Below are positions 28,064 through 35,678 of a stretch of 38,173 nucleotides of DNA, piece after piece (position 1 is the stretch's first letter; each line of letters starts with the position of its first letter). The position numbers and the translations under genes were made by a program. The notes beneath the pieces were generated by a model. The model was not told the origin of the DNA. It worked only from the letters and a program-made list of their open reading frames with translations, and ran no database searches. The DNA comes from a virus, in the IMG/VR virus record IMGVR_UViG_3300046009_006975, positions 1-38,173 of that record, one strand, 5' to 3'.

Positions 28064-28136
28064 CGAAGACCTTGTCATTCTGAGGCTGCGGGTCAGGCCC
28101 GCCGTATTGCTTGTGTGGCTTCGTTTCGTCCGCCAT
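27972..28136 (-). CDS. Small tail-assembly chaperone-like protein (G-like)
   Basis: 54 residues from ATG 28136 with AAAGGG upstream: MADETKPHKQYGGPDPQPQN, then a helix (VFDELLSALLS) and an acidic end. It is the first gene after the major tail protein and is overlapped by the next, larger gene. The order tail tube - small ORF - overlapping ORF - tape measure is that of the G/GT chaperones of siphophages, which place tape measure in tail assembly. Confidence 0.55.
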   Translation of the reverse strand: MADETKPHKQYGGPDPQPQNDKVFDELLSALLSPSDEPEQSDLPSGGAEYTGGE

Positions 28137-28147
28137 GTTCACGCCCT

Positions 28148-29071
28148 TTACGAAATCGCGGTTGCCAGTGACTGCGACAGGTTGCCGACGATCTGGGCCG
28201 AAATCGTGGTGGTCACGTCGCCCATTCCGCTGACGTTCTGCCCGGTCACGTTCCACGCCCCGGTTGAGGCCGAGAACGAAACGTGTTCGGCGGTCGCGAA
28301 CGCAACGCGCCCGCCGCCAGTCGCCGCGACCTTCTGGAGATAGACCACAACGCCCGTGCCGCTGAACGCGGAGATAATGCTGTCGAGCGTCGAAATCATG
28401 GCGGGATTGAGGACTTCAATCTCGATAGTCGGCGTCCGCTGCGTGATCCCGACTTGCGTCTGAAACACGGCACCACTCGTGCGCGATCCGCTTTCCGCCT
28501 TGATTCCGCTATTGATCGTGACCTTCGTCACGCCAGCGACCGCAGTTCCGTTCGCGTAGACCGGCCCGAGCGCCAACCGCGAGTTGATCGCAGGCGACCC
28601 CGCCAGACTCTGCGACGTGTTCTCGGCCACCGGCGACGTGTAGCCGGGCGAAGCCCCACCAGACAGGGGAATCAGTTCGAGCGTGCCCTCGGCCCCGTCC
28701 GCAGCGTCCTGCGAAGCCGAGATCGAGGTCCAGTACAAAAACCCGTCCGTGCCGTTGAGCGTGACGTGGTTCGTGCTGCTGGCAAACGTGCCGCCCGCCA
28801 GCCGCTTTTGGTACTGCACTTCCCAAGCCCCAGCCGCGACCGACTGACCAGCCGTCAGCGTGCAGGTCGAAAGAACGGTCTGGATATCCCCCGTCGTGAT
28901 CGTGATCTTCGGGTCGGCGTAGTTGGCCGCAATCAGGGCCGCAGTCACGGCACCGCCGGGAATCGCGATCATGTTGGTTACGCCCGAGTTGTAGGCGACC
29001 GACCGCACATCGTTAATGGTCGTCGAGTCAAACGAACACGGGTAGGCACCGTGGCGAAGTGGCGTTGTCAT
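28148..29071 (-). CDS. Major tail (tube) protein
   Basis: 307 residues from ATG 29071 with AAGGGA upstream. Ser/Thr/Gly/Val-rich beta sequence throughout, with a Trp-Tyr TSIS segment near the middle and VSFSASTGAWNVTGQN near the C-terminus, like tail tube proteins and phage Ig-like tail modules. It lies directly before the tail chaperone pair and after the head-tail joining genes, the expected place. The lack of a textbook family match limits confidence. Confidence 0.65.
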   Translation of the reverse strand: MTTPLRHGAYPCSFDSTTINDVRSVAYNSGVTNMIAIPGGAVTAALIAANYADPKITITTGDIQTVLSTCTLTAGQSVAAGAWEVQYQKRLAGGTFASSTNHVTLNGTDGFLYWTSISASQDAADGAEGTLELIPLSGGASPGYTSPVAENTSQSLAGSPAINSRLALGPVYANGTAVAGVTKVTINSGIKAESGSRTSGAVFQTQVGITQRTPTIEIEVLNPAMISTLDSIISAFSGTGVVVYLQKVAATGGGRVAFATAEHVSFSASTGAWNVTGQNVSGMGDVTTTISAQIVGNLSQSLATAIS

Positions 29072-29074
29072 CGG

Positions 29075-29605
29075 CTATCCCTTAGCTCGTTTGCGAATTC
29101 GCCCACCGGACGAGATGTGTTTATTGACCAACGCGGCATACATATCGCGCCGAAACGTAGCCAAACTGGCAATTTCAAAGGCGCTGATCGCTTCCAGTTC
29201 GGCAACCCGTCGCATCATTTCGATTTGACCCTTAACCGCTTTAAGCTTCATACCGGGGCGGACGCGGAACCGTCCTGTCCCGCCGACCAGCGGTATTTTC
29301 ATCGTCAGCCGTGCGCCTTTTGGCGTGGCCCTGATCTGCCTGTTCGCCAGCATCTCCCGCCGAGTTGCACCGGTGAATACGTTGGGGAGAGCGTGGTGGT
29401 AGATTCTGTATTTGCGTTTTTTGTACTTTGCCGACCGCTCGTCGATTTTGTAGTTTGAGTAACCGACCATCTTGAAATGGTCCGGCATGTGATGCTTGTG
29501 GTGGTAATCGGCTGCCTTTTCGTTGGCTGTTCTCAGCGCCCGATTGTGTTCGCGGATGAACAGCCGCGGATCAGGAACAATCAACTCGGCTTTTGTGTAC
29601 GCCAT
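29075..29605 (-). CDS. Tail completion / head-tail joining protein
   Basis: 176 residues from ATG 29605, one base after the previous stop. Positively charged with many His and Lys (ADYHHKHHMPDHFKM, RSAKYKKRKYRIYHHA), then LTMKIPLVGGTGRFRVRPGM. It fits the size and basic character of proteins that finish the neck or tail terminator, such as lambda Z or U analogues. The assignment rests on position. Confidence 0.5.
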   Translation of the reverse strand: MAYTKAELIVPDPRLFIREHNRALRTANEKAADYHHKHHMPDHFKMVGYSNYKIDERSAKYKKRKYRIYHHALPNVFTGATRREMLANRQIRATPKGARLTMKIPLVGGTGRFRVRPGMKLKAVKGQIEMMRRVAELEAISAFEIASLATFRRDMYAALVNKHISSGGRIRKRAKG

Positions 29606-29606
29606 A

Positions 29607-30083
29607 TCACACCCAGCGGCAGAGAATGGCACAGGTGAAGTATTGCGAAGCCGGGTCGCCAGCCTGCTCTTGAACCAGATACGGCGACTCGGCTTGAGAG
29701 ATTGCCGTGAGGTTCCAGTAGTTCGACCCGTCACCCTTCGACGTGTTTGAGTTCGTCGAAATCTGGTCCATGATGTCGTCAACGTCGCCCGCAAACGCGA
29801 GCCACTTTGTTTTGTCGGTCGAGTAGCCAGAGTAGTAAGACTCGGGCACCTCAATCGTGAGCATCAGGCTACCGCCAGCGCTCAGCCGGATTTGTTCTTC
29901 CCACTCTGTGCCAGTCCCGCCGTCGATCAGTGCCCACGGTCTGGCATCGCTCGATAGCGGGTAGGGGTAGTGGATAAACGCCAGAGCAGCCGTCGCGTTT
30001 GCTGCCCCGGTGATTGTGCGGAACTTGGCAGACGAAGCCACAAGCCCGCCCAGCCCCTGGTATGAGTTGACGATCCGGCCCAC
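29607..30083 (-). CDS. Head-tail joining / tail terminator-like protein
   Basis: 158 residues from GTG 30083, after GGGGGTC. Beta-rich with many Tyr and Ser (FIHYPYPLSSDARPWAL, GSLMLTIEVPESYYSGYS, WNLTAISQAESPYLV). Size, fold type and place between the connector-like gene and the tail tube gene match tail terminator or joining proteins. Family not recognised. Confidence 0.55.
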   Translation of the reverse strand: MGRIVNSYQGLGGLVASSAKFRTITGAANATAALAFIHYPYPLSSDARPWALIDGGTGTEWEEQIRLSAGGSLMLTIEVPESYYSGYSTDKTKWLAFAGDVDDIMDQISTNSNTSKGDGSNYWNLTAISQAESPYLVQEQAGDPASQYFTCAILCRWV

Positions 30084-30086
30084 GGC

Positions 30087-30446
30087 TTAGACCCCCATCG
30101 GTCGGGCGCGTCGTTGCTTGCTTTGGTCGATGCGCCGAACAGTCACGACCTTCAACCCGTCGTGCGCGTCCGTACACGCCACCGTTTCCCAACGGTCTCC
30201 AGACACCTGCCATTGATCCGCCCGCGTGACACTTTGAGACGCGGCGACCTGCAGGGACTTCATGCGAACCACGTCAACGCCGTGGCTCTGCTGGAGTTCC
30301 ATCCCGCCATCGTCCAAGTCGGTGACGATGGCGAGGATGGAGGTTCCATTGCCTGCGCCGTTCTCGTAGTAGGTCACGCTGTCGCCCTGATAGGCGAGCA
30401 TTTGCGCGCCCCCAGAGGCAGCGAAATCACTACTGAACGACGACAT
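30087..30446 (-). CDS. Head-tail connector-like protein
   Basis: 119 residues from ATG 30446, nine bases after a GGAG that lies in the end of the previous gene. Beta-rich: GAQMLAYQGDSVTYYENGAG, then VRMKSLQVAASQSVTRADQW, and a basic C-terminal tail (RRIDQSKQRRARP). Matches in length and position a neck/connector (gpFII-like) protein. Not recognised by family. Confidence 0.5.
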   Translation of the reverse strand: MSSFSSDFAASGGAQMLAYQGDSVTYYENGAGNGTSILAIVTDLDDGGMELQQSHGVDVVRMKSLQVAASQSVTRADQWQVSGDRWETVACTDAHDGLKVVTVRRIDQSKQRRARPMGV

Positions 30447-30450
30447 TTGA

Positions 30451-31422
30451 TTACTGCTCCGAGAAGCGAGCGACGAACTGGTCAATCACAACGCGACCCG
30501 TCGCCGTGCTGCTGGTCTTTTCGAGGTGCGCCAACAGGCCCAGCGGGCCAGTCGCCGCCGAGATATTGAACGTCGTCCCGCTCAGCACCCGGACACCGTC
30601 GATGTACAGGGCAGCCGAAGCCGGGTTGCGCAGGTCAATCCAGAATTCGAGCCGGTTGGCGACCGCCGAACCTTCCGTAGCGTTGACCGTGGTATCGGTC
30701 GCGGCCACCTCGGTCGTGCCGTCGTCCGACTCGGCGAAAATGTCGAGCGCCCCGCCGTCGATATGGAAAAAGATCGACTCAGCAATCGCATCGGCGTCGG
30801 TCGTCGAAGTGCCGTTGGCGACCCCGATATTGAAGTCGACCGCCGAGGTCGAGCCATTGGCGGGAATCCGCACGGTCGCTTCAATGATCGCATTGGCCGA
30901 CAACGCGAACCGGTTAACCGACAGCATGTCGATACACTGGGCTTCGTTCGTCGCCGTCAGTTCGATGCTATTCGCACTGCCGAGCGGCTTCGGGAATCCA
31001 AACCCGCCCACAGCCTGCGTGCCGGTCGGAACCGACAGCAGCGCGTGATGCGTGAAACTGATGTCGTACTCCCACTCGGGAGCGTTCAGATTGACGCGAG
31101 CCGTGGTGTCGGTCGAAGCCGCATCACCGACAGCCCGGCCAATGTAAAAGTCTCGGTCGTTGACCTTGCGGAACGTGGCAGCGTTCGCGCTGTGGTCCCA
31201 ATACACCCGCCCGCCGTCCAGAAAGACGACTCCCGAGGTTTTGGTAACGAGGAACTGGCCACAGTCATAGAACGCCACCCGGTCGCCAGACTCCGGGGTA
31301 GCCAGACCAGCGAGAACACCAGCACGCCCGCCGGGCAACTGCTGAACCTCGCCGCTCCCAGCAGCAGCCGCAAGAAAAATCTTGCGTTCATCGCACGAAT
31401 CAACCAAAGCCGCGTCAGCCAT
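30451..31422 (-). CDS. DUF2190-like capsid decoration protein fused to a lectin-like domain
   Basis: 323 residues from ATG 31422, nine bases after AAGGGG. Residues about 35-110 resemble DUF2190 decoration proteins (AGLATPESGDRVAFYDCGQF, then VFLDGGRVYWDHSANAA, FYIGRAVGDAAST). Residues about 115-320 look like a concanavalin/LamG-type jelly roll (strand repeats, EFWIDLRNPASAALYIDGVR, GPLGLLAHLEKTS). The gene follows the major capsid gene, so the product would sit on the capsid surface and could bind carbohydrate. The fusion is the unusual point. Confidence 0.7.
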   Translation of the reverse strand: MADAALVDSCDERKIFLAAAAGSGEVQQLPGGRAGVLAGLATPESGDRVAFYDCGQFLVTKTSGVVFLDGGRVYWDHSANAATFRKVNDRDFYIGRAVGDAASTDTTARVNLNAPEWEYDISFTHHALLSVPTGTQAVGGFGFPKPLGSANSIELTATNEAQCIDMLSVNRFALSANAIIEATVRIPANGSTSAVDFNIGVANGTSTTDADAIAESIFFHIDGGALDIFAESDDGTTEVAATDTTVNATEGSAVANRLEFWIDLRNPASAALYIDGVRVLSGTTFNISAATGPLGLLAHLEKTSSTATGRVVIDQFVARFSEQ

Positions 31423-31460
31423 TGTATGAACCCCTTTGAACTTGAATTGCGGGAAGAATC

Positions 31461-31488
31461 AGCCGGGGCAGCACACGCCACCCCGGCT
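31461..31488 (-). terminator. Hairpin after the capsid gene (attenuator-like)
   Basis: Perfect eight-base stem AGCCGGGG/CCCCGGCT (31461-31468 and 31481-31488), 14 bases beyond the end of the major capsid gene, in the 80-base gap before the decoration gene. No T run follows on the minus strand, only ATTCTT. It may reduce read-through so that capsid protein is made in excess. Confidence 0.45.
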
Positions 31489-31502
31489 ATCACAGACTGA
31501 CA

Positions 31503-33578
31503 CTACGCACCGGCGGACTTGTACATGCCCTTGTGGTCGATGGCCTTCACACCGATGTCGAGAACGATGTCCCAACCAATGCCGTACTGGCCCTTGTCCA
31601 GATTGAACCGGCGAATCTGAGGAGCGCGGCCCGTGCCCGACAGGTAGCCCACTCGGACGGTGCGACCCGGCTCCGAAGCGAGGAACCAGTTCGTCGCCGT
31701 CCCGGTGTAGGCCGTCTCGGTGGCCGGGTCGATCACGCCACCAGCGTTTAGCCGGTTGTCCATGACCAACTCGATACCCAGACCGTTGAGCGTGTTCGCG
31801 TTGCCGCGTTCGGTAACGCTGCCAGCCGTCCCCGCGATGACGATTCCGGTCGATTGCAGAAGTTCACGAGCGGTGAACATCAGGTCGGACGGAATCAGCA
31901 TGTAGCGCGGCTTGATGTTGAGTTGCTTCACGCCACCGGTCGGGTCGTACTTCACGACCTTTGCCATGGCGGTGATCGCGGTCTTCAGCGACGAAGCCGA
32001 CAGAGCCGAGCTACCACCCGTCGCCAAGTTCGCGTGCCCCGTGCCGGTCGCCGTCTGGGCGGTCGCGTTGAACAACGCCCCACCAGTCGCCGAAAGCGTC
32101 GGGTTGGCCAGCAACAGAGCGTAGACGAGGTCAGGCCGCAGGTTGCGAGCCGTCTGCCCGTACTCGGTCGGCAACTGGTTGAAGAAGCCCAGGTTCTCGT
32201 CGACGATGTCCTGCTCGTCGATCACCATCTGCTGGGCGTAGCGGGCGATCTTGTACTGCTCGCGCTTGTCGTCGGTCTGGCCATGCTCAGCCGTGCCGCC
32301 GCGAGGCAGTTTCTTCATCCGCGTGACGCTGCCCGGCGTAATGATGTCGTTGGTTTTGAAGTTCGGCACATCTTCTTCCGAACACCAGACCGTCGTGTCG
32401 TCCGTTTCCTGGTACGCAGCCAGCAAGCGGGCCTGCATCGAGGTCGTGAACACGTACGACAGCGTCGAACCCGACACCGCCGCACGAATGTAGCTCAGGT
32501 TCCCAGCCGGGTCGCTGTTGTTGTGAGGATCACGCGCACAGTCGATCCGGGCGCACTCGCGAACCATCTCCATCAGCGAGTAGCCCGCGTAGCGTTCCGC
32601 CGTGTTGGCGACCTGCTCCCGCGTGGCTTCGGGCTGCGCGTTGAAGTCGTACGTCCCGCACCGCTGTTGCAGAGCGGCCACGAGAACATCTTTCGACAGG
32701 TCGGATTCCTTGTTGCGGACGTGACCCGCAGGGGCTTCGCCAGCAGGTTTCGCCGTCTTGGCGCGGACATGCTCCAGAGCGGTCGCGGTGAACCGGGCCG
32801 TGTCCCAACCCTCGGTAATCGAACGGTTGACCACGTCCTCGGGAACGTCCTTCCCGGCGATCTTGCGAATCTCCGCGATCCGCGAGCGTTCCGACTCGAC
32901 GGCTTCACGACGCAGCTTGTCGGCGTCAATCGCCATCCGCGTCACGTCCGGCACCGGCGTAGCGCTGACATTGGTGGACACTTCCGAGCGAACCGCCGTC
33001 TCGCCAGCGGTCTGCTCAACGGCAGTTTCTTCGGCCATGTTCCCATCTCCTGTGGTGGTTGCGTCGGCGCGAAACTTAGCTGCCTGGTCCGCGCCAACGG
33101 GAACCAAGCTGACTTCTCGAATCGTGTAAGAGGTCGTGACCCGCAGAGGTCGCGGGCCTGTGCGATACTCCAGCCCGTTGACAATGCGGGCCGAGTTCGC
33201 GGGGATGTCTTCCCAGTTGTTCACGCGGTAGCCGATAGACACGTCTGTGAGGTGCCCTTGCCGCAGCAAGTCCCAAGCGCGGTTGCCAGCGTCTGTCTCG
33301 GCAAACGCCACTCGCCCCACAACGCGATTGCCTTCCAGACGGATATCCCGCACCGAACCGCGAATGTTGTCGGTCGATGTCGTGTTGTGGCCGTCAATGA
33401 GCGGCAGTTGCGTGCCGAACTGCGCACCGTCAGCCCGCAGCACTTCCTCGACGACGCCCTTCCCGCTGCGGACAATCGACGGAGTTTCGGTCGATAGCAC
33501 CGCCTCGACGGAGCGTGTTGCCTCGTCAATCGTGCCGGGCGTCAGCGTCATTGCGCGGGTTGTGATTTCGCAAGTCAT
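31503..33578 (-). CDS. Prohead protease fused to major capsid protein (HK97 fold)
   Basis: 691 residues from ATG 33578 (ATGA overlap with the portal gene; GGGGG upstream). Residues 1-170: HK97-family prohead protease, with LIDGHN (H64), TDVSIGYRV (S114) and IREVSLVPVGAD at 153-164. A linker/delta-like helical stretch of about 100 residues follows (REAVESERSRIAEIRKIAGK). The C-terminal 400 residues are the HK97-type major capsid region (LRPDLVYALLLANPTLS, PRYMLIPSDLMFTARELLQS, GYLSGTGRAPQIRRF). One chain would deliver protease, scaffold and capsid protein, then be cut during maturation. Confidence 0.85.
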   Translation of the reverse strand: MTCEITTRAMTLTPGTIDEATRSVEAVLSTETPSIVRSGKGVVEEVLRADGAQFGTQLPLIDGHNTTSTDNIRGSVRDIRLEGNRVVGRVAFAETDAGNRAWDLLRQGHLTDVSIGYRVNNWEDIPANSARIVNGLEYRTGPRPLRVTTSYTIREVSLVPVGADQAAKFRADATTTGDGNMAEETAVEQTAGETAVRSEVSTNVSATPVPDVTRMAIDADKLRREAVESERSRIAEIRKIAGKDVPEDVVNRSITEGWDTARFTATALEHVRAKTAKPAGEAPAGHVRNKESDLSKDVLVAALQQRCGTYDFNAQPEATREQVANTAERYAGYSLMEMVRECARIDCARDPHNNSDPAGNLSYIRAAVSGSTLSYVFTTSMQARLLAAYQETDDTTVWCSEEDVPNFKTNDIITPGSVTRMKKLPRGGTAEHGQTDDKREQYKIARYAQQMVIDEQDIVDENLGFFNQLPTEYGQTARNLRPDLVYALLLANPTLSATGGALFNATAQTATGTGHANLATGGSSALSASSLKTAITAMAKVVKYDPTGGVKQLNIKPRYMLIPSDLMFTARELLQSTGIVIAGTAGSVTERGNANTLNGLGIELVMDNRLNAGGVIDPATETAYTGTATNWFLASEPGRTVRVGYLSGTGRAPQIRRFNLDKGQYGIGWDIVLDIGVKAIDHKGMYKSAGA

Positions 33579-35023
33579 CGCGTTGCCCCCTCTTCCATGT
33601 GGGCTTCGATCTGCTCGGTGATCCATCTCTGTTGAGCCGGCGTGAGCGGTTGAGCGACTGGTACGGCAGGCACTGGCACAGCCTCAAGCCCCAGGTCTTT
33701 CAGCAGTGCCTTTTCTCGGGCCTGCTGACGTAGCACCTGCTCCCAATCCTTGCCGCCTGTCGCGCACACATCCGCAAGCGTCGTAGTCTTGTTCGCCAAC
33801 TGCTTTTCCGCCGCGTCGGCTTCCTTGCTCGGGTCAACGTGAGGCATCGCTTCCCACGTCCAGCGCTTGTCGTAGGAGTCCGGCACCGTCACGCCATCGA
33901 CGAGGCTGGATTCTCGCATCACACGATCCGCCAGACGGTTCAACGCAGTTCGAGCAAGCCACCGCTGGCACGACCCGACACCACGCGAAAACAACTGACC
34001 GTCAAAGCGAGCCGACGAGTAGTTGTGGTTCGAGCTATCCAGCCGAACCATCATCAGCGGCATATTGACCGGGCGACCAATTTCCCGCAGTTTCTCGGAG
34101 CGGTAGTCTTGGTATTGCGCGGCAGGCTGTTGGGACTGCATCTGAGCAGCCTTCCAGCCGGGCGGAAGCGTGCGGATCGTCCGGCGTTCAATCGAGGTCG
34201 ATTCGTTGACGGCAACGTATGTTGCGTCACTGTGGTCTGTGTACAGCAACACAGCCATATCCGCAGCCGCCCGAGCCGCGTCCATGACCTGTTCGTCATA
34301 GCAACGCAGGTCCGCGCACGTTTGCAGTACCGGAGCGAGCCACGGGATTCCGCGAATCTGCCCCGGCTCGCGATGCTTGAACCCGTGAATCACCGAATCG
34401 GCTTGGTACTCTGTGACTTCGCCGGTCGCGGCGATGGAGTTCTCAGCCGACAGGAACGATTCGATGTAGTAGCTGACCGGCTTGCCCAGCGCGTCCCGCT
34501 TGATCCCGTCACGCTGTAGCGGCGAAATCGCGTTGTACAGCGGGGCTTTCAGCCGTCGCGGATGTACGTCCTGAATCCGCAGCGTGATCGGCTGGCTTTC
34601 GTCAGCCACCAGCAGCGACACAAACTCGCCGCAGGTCCACAGGCTGCGAACCCATTGCCGCATGATGTCCACACCGGACAACACGCCGTTTACGTCTGGC
34701 GACTCCCACCACTTGGCCCAGGCTTGTTCCGCCCAGTCGTTGAACTCCGCGTCGTCAGACTGAATCTGCAACGACGGGCCGTCGATTCCGACGACCGAGG
34801 CAACGTAGGTTTCAATCATGCCTTCGACAAACGGATTCCGTTCCGCCTCGTCGATGGCGCGATCCCGCAGCGTCACCAGATCAATCGCGATCTTGTCGTT
34901 GACGTGCTGGCCCTTGGCGTGCGCCCATTGAGCTTCGTTAAGTCTGGTCGTTTTGGCCGCATCCCAAGCGCGGGAAGCGTCGCTACCAAACATCGCGCGG
35001 CGAATAGAAGACCAGACACCCAT
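33575..35023 (-). CDS. Portal protein (lambda B family)
   Basis: 482 residues from ATG 35023 (TGATG with the previous gene). Typical portal order: start with Trp/Arg-rich RAWDAAKTTRLNEAQW, then LVTLRDRAIDEAERNPFVEG, WWESPDVNG, SLWTCGEFVSLLV, IQDVHPRRLK, HREPGQIRGIPWLAPVLQ, and the late SSARFDGQLF. It forms the dodecameric ring through which DNA enters and leaves. Family membership is firm. Confidence 0.9.
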   Translation of the reverse strand: MGVWSSIRRAMFGSDASRAWDAAKTTRLNEAQWAHAKGQHVNDKIAIDLVTLRDRAIDEAERNPFVEGMIETYVASVVGIDGPSLQIQSDDAEFNDWAEQAWAKWWESPDVNGVLSGVDIMRQWVRSLWTCGEFVSLLVADESQPITLRIQDVHPRRLKAPLYNAISPLQRDGIKRDALGKPVSYYIESFLSAENSIAATGEVTEYQADSVIHGFKHREPGQIRGIPWLAPVLQTCADLRCYDEQVMDAARAAADMAVLLYTDHSDATYVAVNESTSIERRTIRTLPPGWKAAQMQSQQPAAQYQDYRSEKLREIGRPVNMPLMMVRLDSSNHNYSSARFDGQLFSRGVGSCQRWLARTALNRLADRVMRESSLVDGVTVPDSYDKRWTWEAMPHVDPSKEADAAEKQLANKTTTLADVCATGGKDWEQVLRQQAREKALLKDLGLEAVPVPAVPVAQPLTPAQQRWITEQIEAHMEEGATR

Positions 35024-35313
35024 CAGTATGACGAAAGCTCCGAGGGGTTGACGTAGTTCACCTTCTGCACCTGCATGATCCCGGCCGAGTTCCCCAGCCC
35101 AGTGGATGCAGATTGCAGCTTGCGAACCTGATTGATAAACGCCTCAACGCCAGCAGTCCGCCACCGCATTTCGCCAGACCCGTGCCGTGAGTCCGGCAGG
35201 ATCGCCATCAGCCCGAGAGCCTTTGTCGCCTGCGCAATAGCCGCGCCGTAATCGCCCGTGCCCATGTAGGCAACGGCGGCATCCATCGCGGTATTGATGT
35301 CGGCAACGCTCAT
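35023..35313 (-). CDS. Small head protein (gpW position)
   Basis: 96 residues from ATG 35313. Helical start (ADINTAMDAAVAYMGTGDYG), then a middle helix with AGVEAFINQVRKLQ and a polar C-terminus. In lambda this slot between terminase and portal encodes gpW, which completes the head-to-tail joint; the length and helical style fit, but gpW is shorter (68 residues) and no motif proves it. Confidence 0.5.
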   Translation of the reverse strand: MSVADINTAMDAAVAYMGTGDYGAAIAQATKALGLMAILPDSRHGSGEMRWRTAGVEAFINQVRKLQSASTGLGNSAGIMQVQKVNYVNPSELSSY

Positions 35314-35380
35314 GACCTAAGTTTCGCAGGAAACTCGGCGAGCGATAGAGGCGCAGAGGTGTTGTATTACAGGCCGTGTA

Positions 35381-35677
35381 CTAGTCCTCGACGGACTGAA
35401 ACGACTTTTCGCAGTCGCCGCACTTGTGCCAGCGGATCGTTCCGCGCGTTGAAGTCGTGCGGACGTTCTTCGATCCGCAGCCGGGGCACCTCATGCGGAT
35501 GTATTTGACCACGCTTTTTGCGGGCGCAATCTTCTCGACCACCTTCGCGGTGTAGATCACCCCGCAGTTCGCGCACCGCAGCCGCTCGACGGCCTCGCCC
35601 CACCAGCGAGACTGCGACACGACTTCGCTCTCTTCACATCCGCAAGACGTGCAGGCCGCTCCGGTCACGCGCTCCAT
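35381..35677 (-). CDS. Double zinc-ribbon protein
   Basis: 98 residues from ATG 35677, one base after the terminase stop; GGCGGTG lies just upstream. Four Cys pairs: CTSCGC (9-14), CANCGV (35-40), CPGCGS (64-69) and CGDCEK (86-91), forming two ribbons that each bind one zinc. Such a protein can bind DNA or act as a transcription or packaging accessory. A role with terminase is suggested only by position. Confidence 0.65.
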   Translation of the reverse strand: MERVTGAACTSCGCEESEVVSQSRWWGEAVERLRCANCGVIYTAKVVEKIAPAKSVVKYIRMRCPGCGSKNVRTTSTRGTIRWHKCGDCEKSFQSVED

Positions 35678-35678
35678 G

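Noticed and set aside
31854-33497. A 547-codon plus-strand open frame
   Set aside because: It lies antisense to the protease-capsid gene, is Arg/Val-rich as expected from GC-rich complement, and has no recognisable domain.
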